Positions 1 to 5,972 of a stretch of 9,770 nt of DNA are shown here, in pieces. Source of the DNA: CAKSXP01 sp964539115 (GTDB lineage: Bacteria; Bacillota; Clostridia; Oscillospirales; Oscillospiraceae); NCBI GenBank assembly GCA_964539115.1, contig CAZIHY010000077.1:1-9770 (forward strand), written 5' to 3'. Below the pieces are notes generated by a model. That model had not been told where the DNA came from. It made no database searches and worked only from the letters and a program-made list of their open reading frames with translations. The position numbers and the translations under genes are program-made. The number at the start of each line of letters is the position of its first letter. Position 1 is the stretch's first letter.

Positions 1-83
1 ATCTTTTGCAGTTCTACCAGAATATCTTCTCCAAAATCCAGTACGATATTAAATATGCGCTTAATACTACCGGCAGTATACAA
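1..83 (-). CDS. Second PPC/DUF296-domain protein, N-terminal fragment (runs off left edge)
   Basis: An open frame of 27 codons starts immediately downstream of the complete PPC gene and stays open to the window edge. Its residues align without gaps to the start of the neighbouring PPC protein: SIKRIFNIVLDFGEDIL here against NLGRVYTLTLNPGDDIL there. The aligned stretch of about 22 residues has six identities (R, L, G, D, I, L) and many conservative changes, including the family-typical G-(D/E)-D-I-L turn. I therefore read it as a tandem paralogue, probably translationally coupled. The start is uncertain. TTG at 81-83 lies 7 nt after the GGAGG core of a very strong Shine-Dalgarno site; GTG one codon earlier (84-86) is also possible but only 4 nt away. 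PPC proteins are small trimeric alpha/beta proteins, once linked to DNA binding (PD1-like), with no settled bacterial function. Only the first beta strand and helix start are visible, so the family call is moderate. Confidence 0.6.
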   Translation of the reverse strand, partial: MYTAGSIKRIFNIVLDFGEDILVELQK

Positions 84-87
84 CACC

Positions 88-97
88 TCACCTCCTA
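88..97 (-). promoter_or_regulatory. Shine-Dalgarno site TAGGAGGTGA overlapping the upstream stop codon
   Basis: The minus strand reads TAGGAGGTGA, a near-complete match to the 16S rRNA anti-SD complement. Its first three bases are the TAG stop of the PPC gene at 95-97. A ribosome ending the first PPC gene sits directly on the initiation site of the second, which points to coupled translation of the pair. It is also the main evidence that the fragment at 1-83 is a real gene. Confidence 0.75.
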
Positions 98-490
98 ATC
101 TATAATTTCAGCAAATGCAATTTTAAAATCATTCAATACCGTACAGCCCTCATGTATATGGATCGTCCAGCTTTCCTTTGGATCTCCAATAACTCCATGT
201 AAATGTATTAAACTTGTGCCATCCCCACGCTTTTCGATAAAGCCCTGTACACCGCTGATTTCAAAAGGAGTATCCTTGAATACTCTAGGTATATCTTCGT
301 AGGTTCCATCATCCTGTTTGACGGCAAAATGAGTAGAGCAGTTTATAATATTGCCAATGCCGGCTAAAAACACCGCGTTTGTCAGCTTCTCTTTCTCTAC
401 CACCTGACTGATCGAGGACAATATATCGTCTCCGGGATTCAGCGTCAACGTATACACTCTGCCCAAATTTACTGATTCATATTGACTCAT
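95..490 (-). CDS. PPC/DUF296 (PD1-like) domain protein
   Basis: A 131-residue protein made of a single PPC (DUF296) domain, the usual size for stand-alone bacterial members. Visible family features are the opening strand with PGDDIL (19-24), the AGIGNI turn (43-48), the paired histidines H-L-H (96-98), and H-I-H-E-G-C-T-V (111-118) near the end. In the family the histidine cluster lies near the subunit interface of a trimer and may bind metal or ligand; that role is inferred here. Plant relatives carry AT-hook DNA-binding extensions, but this protein has none, so DNA binding should not be assumed. The ATG at 488-490 follows GGAGG with a 6-nt spacer. It lies 21 nt after the SnoaL-like gene and is followed by a coupled second PPC gene. 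I read it as a cytoplasmic, small-molecule-linked accessory protein of the cluster; the exact function is unknown. Confidence 0.85.
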   Translation of the reverse strand: MSQYESVNLGRVYTLTLNPGDDILSSISQVVEKEKLTNAVFLAGIGNIINCSTHFAVKQDDGTYEDIPRVFKDTPFEISGVQGFIEKRGDGTSLIHLHGVIGDPKESWTIHIHEGCTVLNDFKIAFAEIID

Positions 491-511
491 AAAATACCTC
501 CGAATGATAGT

Positions 512-1309
512 TTAATATCTGAACGTTTCATCAAACGACTTATACGGAACCGGCGGCTTTGGCTCCAACACCGGCAACGAATCCGGCGTATATTGCCAAT
601 GAAAACTGGTTCCTTCTCCCGGCGGTTTTCCATAAAAACTAAACGCACGTTCGGCTGCAAGCTGTGTATCCATCTCAATACGCCTGTTGGCATATGATAC
701 CCAGTCCTCATTATATGGGCAACGGAATATATCATAAATATGAAAATGCCAGATTTTCCACTTTCCATCTTCCTGTATAAAATCGACGCCATATTTTTGC
801 CAAACCCAATCCGCCATATACCGTTTGCCATCCGGAGAAACAGAATTCAATGTTACACCGGATACTTTAGCCGGATCTTTGCCGACATCGTCATATCCAA
901 AGTCCCCTGCATCCGTTTCGTTTCCAATAGATATCCAGATACCTTTAGCCGTTTTTCCATCCTCTGCGATCTCTATCATTTGCGTGGTCGTTGTGAAAAT
1001 AGACATTCTGCCCGGATAATCCTTCGGAGAACCTGCGTTCATCGCAGTATCATAGTACATGATTATTCCGGCATCCGGAAACGCCCCATTAAAGCCTTCA
1101 TATACGCCATAAAACCTGTCTTCCATGGTAATATCCGGTGTCTTTTGTGCCCATAATTCCTCCATGATCTCCTTATTCATACGTGCAGCATAGTAATATT
1201 GATACTTCGACATCAGATTCTCGATCTCATTCCTGGCTTTTAATACGCTTACTTCATGCTCCAGCTCATTCAGTCTGTCTATAACTTTTTCTAACGTCTG
1301 AATATCCAT
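512..1309 (-). CDS. SnoaL-like / NTF2-fold protein, possible cyclase, hydratase or isomerase
   Basis: A 265-residue protein. The N-terminus (about 1-27) is a short charged, leucine-rich helix that may form a coiled coil. Residues 25-195 look like the SnoaL-like NTF2 cone fold: an opening helix with EIENLMSKYQYYYAARM, strands containing GIWISIGNE (123-131), and a closing DGKWKIWHFHIYDIF (181-195). The tail (about 196-265) is Pro- and aromatic-rich (KPPVPYKSFDETF). SnoaL-like proteins include polyketide cyclases, steroid isomerases and dehydratases, often using Asp/His pairs; H188 and H190 are candidates but not proven. I chose the ATG at 1307-1309 because TAAGGAG lies 7 nt upstream. An in-frame ATG 11 codons earlier (1342) falls inside the lactonase gene without a good ribosome site. 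The protein is longer than the typical 130-170 residues because of the helix and tail. It sits between the lactonase-like and PPC genes, so a shared small-molecule pathway is likely. Substrate unknown. Confidence 0.75.
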   Translation of the reverse strand: MDIQTLEKVIDRLNELEHEVSVLKARNEIENLMSKYQYYYAARMNKEIMEELWAQKTPDITMEDRFYGVYEGFNGAFPDAGIIMYYDTAMNAGSPKDYPGRMSIFTTTTQMIEIAEDGKTAKGIWISIGNETDAGDFGYDDVGKDPAKVSGVTLNSVSPDGKRYMADWVWQKYGVDFIQEDGKWKIWHFHIYDIFRCPYNEDWVSYANRRIEMDTQLAAERAFSFYGKPPGEGTSFHWQYTPDSLPVLEPKPPVPYKSFDETFRY

Positions 1310-1316
1310 ATATTTA

Positions 1317-1323
1317 CTCCTTA
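1317..1323 (-). promoter_or_regulatory. Shine-Dalgarno site TAAGGAG containing the lactonase stop codon
   Basis: The minus strand reads TAAGGAG, then seven bases, then ATG. The TAA is the stop codon of the lactonase-like gene and also forms the first part of the ribosome site for the SnoaL-like gene. This fixes the start of the SnoaL-like gene at 1309 and implies stop-start coupling. Confidence 0.8.
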
Positions 1324-2367
1324 GCGCAAAAATTTTATGCAATTACAGCACGGCAGTTTGATCTTTTCTATATAATCCATTCTCTTTCCCGCGTAATCGA
1401 CCTTATACAATCCTACCTCATCCGAAAATTGCATGCCTATCAGCGCATAAGCTCCATCGGGAGTAAAAGAGAAATCTCTGGGAAATACGCCGGGTATTTT
1501 TACCCGCTCAACAGGCGTCAACACGCCCGTTTCTTTATCCACAGAAAATCCGCCCAAATCATTTATCTCCGGATACCGGTTCGTCACATAAAGGAGCTCT
1601 CCGTTCGGGCTTATTTTAATGCCGGCAGTTTCAGCGTGCGGCCCTTTGAACCATTCCGGTGTTGTTCTGATCCTCTGAATTTCACGAAGCTTTATCTCTT
1701 CATCGGGTTCATACGCAAATACATAGACTTCCCCGCCCGACTCCGTAGACACATATACAAATTTTCCATCCGGAGAAAATGCGGCTTGGCGCGGACGGCC
1801 CTCTGCCGCCACCTGACAAACGCAATTATAATTACCGCTCTGCAACTCATATAAGAATATCAGATCCAGACCAACATCTGTCGCCAGCAAGTATTTATCG
1901 TCAGGCGTTACATAAACACTGTGAATGGACGGATGATGCTTCCCTGTCTGTTTTTCATGAGTGATCACTTTACTTACCGGAGCCAGGCTGCCGTCCTCAT
2001 TAATCGGATTTACAGAAATATTGCCGCTCATATAACTTGCGCTGTAGAGATTCTTTCCCTGCTTATCAACATATATAAAGCAGTTTAGCTGACCTCCGAT
2101 GGGCTGTGTATTGATAAAAGTGAGACGTCCGTCCTCTTCTATGCGGTAAGCACTCGCGGCAGCGACAGCCTTCCCCTGGTAGTAAATAACTTCCATACAT
2201 GCATATAAGTACTTTTCATCCTCGGTAATGGCAAGGTAATCTGAATTCACGGCCTGCGTTGTGCTGAGAATAGATATTTTTTCATCAGATACTTCTATCT
2301 GATAGATTCCCTTACTGTTTCTAAGCGAATTTGTTCCTATATATCCTCTGTATACTTTGTTCTTCAT
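1321..2367 (-). CDS. Lactonase-family seven-bladed beta-propeller protein (6-phosphogluconolactonase / muconate cyclase-like)
   Basis: A 348-residue protein of the lactonase family (Pgl/YbhE, PF10282 type), which also includes carboxy-cis,cis-muconate cyclase. Repeated propeller blades are visible: EDEKYLYACMEV (50-61), KQGKNLYSASYMSGNISV (102-119), HSVYVTPDDKYLLATDVG (149-166), SPDGKFVYVSTESGGEVYV (198-216), SPNGELLYVTNR (253-264), TPDGAYALIGMQ (302-313). Length matches the family (330-390). There is no signal peptide, so it should be cytoplasmic. The family motif usually written GPRH before the SPDGKF blade is RPRQ here (191-194), and the C-terminus is Cys-rich (P-C-C-N-C, 339-343). The ATG at 2365-2367 follows AGAGGA at 8 nt or so. 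No zwf or gnd neighbour is present, so a true pentose-phosphate role is doubtful. Hydrolysis or formation of another lactone, paired with the SnoaL-like protein, fits better but is inference. Confidence 0.83.
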   Translation of the reverse strand: MKNKVYRGYIGTNSLRNSKGIYQIEVSDEKISILSTTQAVNSDYLAITEDEKYLYACMEVIYYQGKAVAAASAYRIEEDGRLTFINTQPIGGQLNCFIYVDKQGKNLYSASYMSGNISVNPINEDGSLAPVSKVITHEKQTGKHHPSIHSVYVTPDDKYLLATDVGLDLIFLYELQSGNYNCVCQVAAEGRPRQAAFSPDGKFVYVSTESGGEVYVFAYEPDEEIKLREIQRIRTTPEWFKGPHAETAGIKISPNGELLYVTNRYPEINDLGGFSVDKETGVLTPVERVKIPGVFPRDFSFTPDGAYALIGMQFSDEVGLYKVDYAGKRMDYIEKIKLPCCNCIKFLR

Positions 2368-2412
2368 AACTTTTTCCTCTTAAAAGACATTCAATAGATT
2401 GCTTAAATACAG

Positions 2413-3162
2413 TCATAAAATAAGGCTTTTGTAATAATCCAGCGCGCCATATCCGCGCCCGGTATGGTAGAGCATATAGTTTTCACAGGCTGAGGACAGC
2501 CTTCCCATTGCCTCTCCTGCAAGCGAAAATGAGAATATACGTTTTGCCGGAGCAAGCACAATATGCCGCATTGCCGCCAGCGAACCGTTGCATAACTGAA
2601 CAGAACGCCCACCGCCCCGCACGGCGCAGCCGCGGCAGTGTATCTCGCCGCCCTCGATGCTCAGGCATGGCTCCTCCGGTTCCTCTCTTCCGCAGACGCT
2701 GCAGGCAGAAATGTCTGGCTCATATCCCGAAAGGCACATCAGACGCAGTTCAAACACTGCCTTGATCTGTTCCGGAGGACAAAGACCGCTGCTGAGCGCA
2801 TACAGGCTGTTAAGTCCGCACTGCAGCACCTGCGGGTTGGGCATGTCTTCGTCCGATACAGCCTCAAGTGCCTCTGCAATATACGAGGCCAGCGCGAGCT
2901 TTTCTATGTCCTCGCGCAGCCCGAGAAATTGCTCCCGCGTCTCCGCCTCGTTGAGCGACCAGCGGTTCTTATTGCCGAACAGCGTCATCTCCGAAAAGGA
3001 AAACAGCTGTGTCGCCGCGGCATATTTACAGCTTTTTCTGCGCGCGCCGCGGGCGGATACAGTGAGCTTCCCCTCCGTATCCGTCAGCACAGTCAATATT
3101 TTGTCCGCTTCCTTATAATTGACCTCTCTGATGACGAGGCCGCGAGTTGTTGTATACATCAC
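2413..3162 (-). CDS. recO: DNA repair protein RecO
   Basis: RecO anneals complementary DNA and works with RecR (and RecF) to load RecA on SSB-coated single strands during gap repair. The protein has 249 residues, normal for the family (about 240-260). Residues 1-80 form the N-terminal OB fold, beginning YTTTRGLVIREVNYKEADKI with the basic SARGARRKSCK patch (36-46). The rest is helical, with a zinc site C154-x2-C157 and C176-x2-C179. The start is either GTG at 3160-3162, overlapping the era stop by 4 nt as GTGA, or the next codon, ATG at 3157-3159. There is no strong ribosome site of its own, so translation is probably coupled to era. It is the last gene of the core operon. In Bacillus glyQS would be close downstream; here a different gene cluster begins after 45 nt. 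Confidence 0.95.
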   Translation of the reverse strand: MMYTTTRGLVIREVNYKEADKILTVLTDTEGKLTVSARGARRKSCKYAAATQLFSFSEMTLFGNKNRWSLNEAETREQFLGLREDIEKLALASYIAEALEAVSDEDMPNPQVLQCGLNSLYALSSGLCPPEQIKAVFELRLMCLSGYEPDISACSVCGREEPEEPCLSIEGGEIHCRGCAVRGGGRSVQLCNGSLAAMRHIVLAPAKRIFSFSLAGEAMGRLSSACENYMLYHTGRGYGALDYYKSLIL

Positions 3163-4046
3163 CCGTCATAACCGAAGTTTCGCAGCTGGGCCTGGCTGTC
3201 ACGCCAATTTTCTTTCACTTTTACCCATGTCTGTAAAAACACCTTGGTTCCCATAAAGCGCTCAATATCCACACGCGCAAGCTGGCCGATCTTCTTCAGC
3301 ATCGATCCGTTCTTGCCGATGATAATGCCCTTATGACTCGCTTTCTCACAGTATATCGTAACATCAAGGTCTATTATTTCATTGTCACGCTCGGAAAACT
3401 TCGTCACTTCGATTGCGGTCCCATGCGGGATCTCTTTGTCCAGGCACAGCAGCAGCTTCTCACGCACGATCTCGGCGCAGACCTGTTTTTCCGGTTGGTC
3501 CGTGGTCATCCCGTCGGGAAACAACTGCGGGCCGTCCGATGCGAACTGTTGAAGTTCGTCCAGCAGCTCATCCACGCCGTCGCCCAGCTTCGCGGAGATA
3601 GGAACGATCGCGGCAAAATCAAATAACTGAGAATATGTCGCTATAACAGAGAGCAACTTTTCTTTTTCAACGGAATCTATCTTGTTGATGCATAGTATTG
3701 CCGGCGCGCCGGTTCCTCGTATGCGCTCTATCAACTCCGCTTCCTGCGGACCGATGTTATCAATCGGCTCGACAACGAGCACAACAGCGTCGACATCCGC
3801 AACAGACTCGCGCACAACTTTCACCATATAATCTCCCAGCGCGGTGCGAGGCTTGTGAAAACCCGGGGTGTCCATGATTATAAACTGGGTATCCCCCCTG
3901 TTCACAATAGCAGTTATGCGGTTTCGCGTCGTCTGGGGCTTGTTTGTTACTATGGCGATCTTCTCGCCCGCCAGAGTATTTGTAAGCGTGGACTTTCCCA
4001 CATTGGGACGTCCGCAGATCGTGACAACGGCAGTTTTTGTAATCAT
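3159..4046 (-). CDS. era: GTPase Era, 16S rRNA processing / 30S assembly
   Basis: Era is an essential GTPase that binds the 3' end of 16S rRNA next to the anti-Shine-Dalgarno sequence and promotes maturation of the 30S subunit. All elements are visible in 295 residues: G1 GRPNVGKS (12-19), G2 around TTRNR (39-43), G3 DTPG (59-62), G4 NKID (121-124), G5 SAK (151-153), the linker LFPDGMTTDQPE (175-186), and a C-terminal KH domain with IIGKNGSMLKKIG (242-254). Length is typical (about 300). The ATG at 4044-4046 overlaps the dgkA stop as ATGA, and GGGAG lies 9 nt upstream. It shares the operon with ybeY, whose product also acts at the 3' end of 16S rRNA, an old functional pairing. Confidence 0.98.
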   Translation of the reverse strand: MITKTAVVTICGRPNVGKSTLTNTLAGEKIAIVTNKPQTTRNRITAIVNRGDTQFIIMDTPGFHKPRTALGDYMVKVVRESVADVDAVVLVVEPIDNIGPQEAELIERIRGTGAPAILCINKIDSVEKEKLLSVIATYSQLFDFAAIVPISAKLGDGVDELLDELQQFASDGPQLFPDGMTTDQPEKQVCAEIVREKLLLCLDKEIPHGTAIEVTKFSERDNEIIDLDVTIYCEKASHKGIIIGKNGSMLKKIGQLARVDIERFMGTKVFLQTWVKVKENWRDSQAQLRNFGYDG

Positions 4047-4483
4047 TTATCTTTTCTCCCAAATATCATTAGTATCCATACAACAAGCGACAATACAAGC
4101 AGTACTGCATACACAGGGTGCCCGGCAAAAAACTCGAAAGCACAGCGGGGCCTGTCCCCACTGAAAAATATAACGCATCCCGCCGCGGCAGAAAACAGCG
4201 CGCAGACCAGTACCGCGCCGGCGGCGGCGTCCTTCGCATGCCTTATCAGTTCGTCTCTTTCCGCTGTCACTCTGTCGCAAAGTCTTTCAAGCGCGGTGTT
4301 CACACACTCAAGTCCGATAACTGCACCGCAGCAGATAAGTATAACGCCCCACTCGGCGGCGCTCAAACCAACAACTAAGCCCGCCGCAGCAACGTAAAAC
4401 GCAAAGCAGAGATGTATACGCATATGGCGCTCATTTCTAACCGCATAAACCAGGCCGTGAAAAGCGTTTACAAAGGGTCTCAC
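4043..4483 (-). CDS. dgkA: Diacylglycerol/undecaprenol kinase family membrane protein
   Basis: A small integral membrane lipid kinase (PF01219). In Gram-positive bacteria the substrate is mainly undecaprenol, returning the lipid carrier of wall synthesis to its phosphate form. Family signatures present in 146 residues are RNERHMRIH (16-24), the catalytic/metal motif LECVNTALERLCD (58-70, with E59, N62, E66, D70), and HAKDAAAGAVL (82-92). Membrane segments are about 25-42, 45-60, 87-107 and an additional one at 123-141. The bacterial enzyme usually has about 120-130 residues with three segments, so the C-terminal segment after FFAGHP is an extension. The start is GTG (4481-4483), overlapping the ybeY stop as GTGA. 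The neighbouring genes ybeY and era are the usual partners. Confidence 0.92.
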   Translation of the reverse strand: MRPFVNAFHGLVYAVRNERHMRIHLCFAFYVAAAGLVVGLSAAEWGVILICCGAVIGLECVNTALERLCDRVTAERDELIRHAKDAAAGAVLVCALFSAAAGCVIFFSGDRPRCAFEFFAGHPVYAVLLVLSLVVWILMIFGRKDK

Positions 4484-4965
4484 AACCCGATCAGCTCCAT
4501 AACAGCATCCTCGCGCTCACGCATTTTCCTCTTTTCCGCCCCTTCGTCGAGGTGGTCGTAGCCCAAAAGGTGCAAAACGCTGTGAACTGTAAGATAGCTC
4601 AGCTCACGCTCAAAGCCGTGACCGTACTCATCACCCTGCGCGGCGCAGCGCTCCAGTGAGAGCACCATGTCACCGAGCATAACAGCGCCGCTGTCATAGT
4701 CCATCTCGCACTCTTCAGCGTCAAAATGCCCAGCCTCCATCTCATTTTGCGGAAACGACAAAACGTCCGTCGGCCTGTCTATACCTCGCTGCTCAAGGTT
4801 TATTTCATGAATACCTTTATCGTCAGTCAGCAGGACAAAAATCTCGCACATAGCGTTGACCCCCTGCGCCTCCAGCGTGGTATTCGCCGCCTTTTTTATG
4901 AGTCTGTACGCCTCCGGACAGCCCAGTCCTCGCTTATCGCGCGAGACGTAAATTTTGTGCTTCAT
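4480..4965 (-). CDS. ybeY: Endoribonuclease YbeY, rRNA maturation factor
   Basis: YbeY is a zinc-dependent single-strand endoribonuclease needed for 16S rRNA 3' maturation and 70S quality control. The diagnostic zinc motif H-x3-H-x5-H is present at H128, H132 and H138 (HSVLHLLGYDH, 128-138). The other family landmarks are DRPTDVLSFP (63-72), where the conserved Arg and the TDVLSFP loop are intact, and LGDMVLSLE (97-105). It has 161 residues, within the normal range of 150-170. The ATG at 4963-4965 overlaps the phoH stop as ATGA, and the gene's own TGA overlaps the dgkA start. In B. subtilis pgpH lies between phoH and ybeY; here they are fused in register with no room between them. Confidence 0.97.
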   Translation of the reverse strand: MKHKIYVSRDKRGLGCPEAYRLIKKAANTTLEAQGVNAMCEIFVLLTDDKGIHEINLEQRGIDRPTDVLSFPQNEMEAGHFDAEECEMDYDSGAVMLGDMVLSLERCAAQGDEYGHGFERELSYLTVHSVLHLLGYDHLDEGAEKRKMREREDAVMELIGL

Positions 4966-5972
4966 TTCGCAGCCTTCTTCTCAGTCGTTTTTCTGTAAGT
5001 CCTGTTCGCCGTGGTGCCCAGCCGCTTATCATAAGCTTCATATGCTTCGATTATCTTCTGCACAAGCACATGTCTGACAACATCCGCTCCCGTAAGCATG
5101 CATATCTCAATATCGTCTATATCCTGCAGCACGCGCATGGCCTCCTTAAGACCGCTCGCCTTATCCCCGGGAAGGTCAATTTGAGTAACGTCGCCGGTTA
5201 TCACGACCTTGGAACCAAATCCGATTCTCGTAAGGAACATCTTCATCTGCTCACGGCTAGTGTTTTGTGCCTCATCCAGTATGATAAAACTGTCATCCAG
5301 TGTTCTGCCGCGCATATATGCAAGCGGCGCGACCTCTATATTGCCGCGTTCCAGATATTTGTTGTAGGTCTCGGCGCCCAGCATCTCAAACAGCGCATCG
5401 TACAGCGGGCGCAGATACGGGTCGACCTTGCTCTGAAGGTCTCCCGGCAAAAAACCCAGTCGCTCACCGGCCTCGACAGCCGGGCGGGTCAGGATGATAC
5501 GGTTTACCTCCTTATCGCGGAAAGCGGCAACTGCAGCGGCTACCGCGAGATAGGTCTTACCCGTGCCGGCAGGTCCGATACCGAGGGTTATTGTGTTGTT
5601 CATAATAGCGTCGACATATGTTTTCTGGCCAAGGGTTTTGGCCTTGACAGGCTTGCCCTTCGATGTAACGCAAACAACATCGCCGGCGAGCTCGTTTATC
5701 TTTGCCTCGCGACCTTCAGATACAAGCTTTATGATATACCGCACATTCTGAGCGTCTATATTCTCGCCCCTCGCGGCAAGCGTCAAAAGCGCGTTTATCG
5801 CCTTTTCTGCGAGCATTACATCCTCCGCCTCGCCGCTTATCTTAAGCTCCGAGTCACGGTCTATGACCTTAACGCCGAGCTCGGTTTCAATTATTCTCAG
5901 ATTCTGGTCAAATGATCCGAACACGCTTATGACATATTCCATTCTGTCAACAGCGATCGATCTTTCAATCAT
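4962..5972 (-). CDS. phoH: PhoH-family ATPase
   Basis: PhoH/YbeZ-type P-loop ATPase, associated with YbeY and RNA metabolism; it resembles the N-terminal half of superfamily I helicases. Numbered from the start chosen here (336 residues), Walker A is GPAGTGKT (133-140) and Walker B is IILDEAQN (230-237). Further landmarks are the sensor-like VITGD (257-261) with TQIDLPG after it, RPAVEAGERLGFLPGDL (163-179), and an N-terminal KH-like region with FGSFDQNLR. I chose the ATG at 5970-5972 because AAGGAG lies 9 nt upstream. A longer frame starts at 5999 but has only a weak AGAAG and would overlap yqfD by 35 nt instead of 8. With the shorter start the N-terminus also fits the family better. The yqfD-phoH-ybeY order is standard for Firmicutes. 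Confidence 0.95.
   Translation of the reverse strand: MIERSIAVDRMEYVISVFGSFDQNLRIIETELGVKVIDRDSELKISGEAEDVMLAEKAINALLTLAARGENIDAQNVRYIIKLVSEGREAKINELAGDVVCVTSKGKPVKAKTLGQKTYVDAIMNNTITLGIGPAGTGKTYLAVAAAVAAFRDKEVNRIILTRPAVEAGERLGFLPGDLQSKVDPYLRPLYDALFEMLGAETYNKYLERGNIEVAPLAYMRGRTLDDSFIILDEAQNTSREQMKMFLTRIGFGSKVVITGDVTQIDLPGDKASGLKEAMRVLQDIDDIEICMLTGADVVRHVLVQKIIEAYEAYDKRLGTTANRTYRKTTEKKAAK

Noticed and set aside
487..831. A 114-codon minus-strand frame overlapping the SnoaL-like gene
   Set aside because: Another reading frame of a gene with a clear domain and ribosome site; its translation is rich in Arg/Met and unlike a folded protein.
1310..1342. Upstream ATG for the SnoaL-like gene at 1342
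   Set aside because: It lies inside the lactonase-like gene without a suitable ribosome site, whereas TAAGGAG is 7 nt before the ATG at 1309.
2638..3171. Plus-strand open frames opposite recO, up to 177 codons
   Set aside because: Antisense to a complete recO with intact zinc site; low-complexity Arg/Ala-rich translations with no family features.
5070..5915. A 281-codon open frame on the plus strand opposite phoH
   Set aside because: It is wholly antisense to a well-conserved phoH, its translation lacks any recognisable domain, and no good ribosome site was noted. It reflects GC-rich codon structure.
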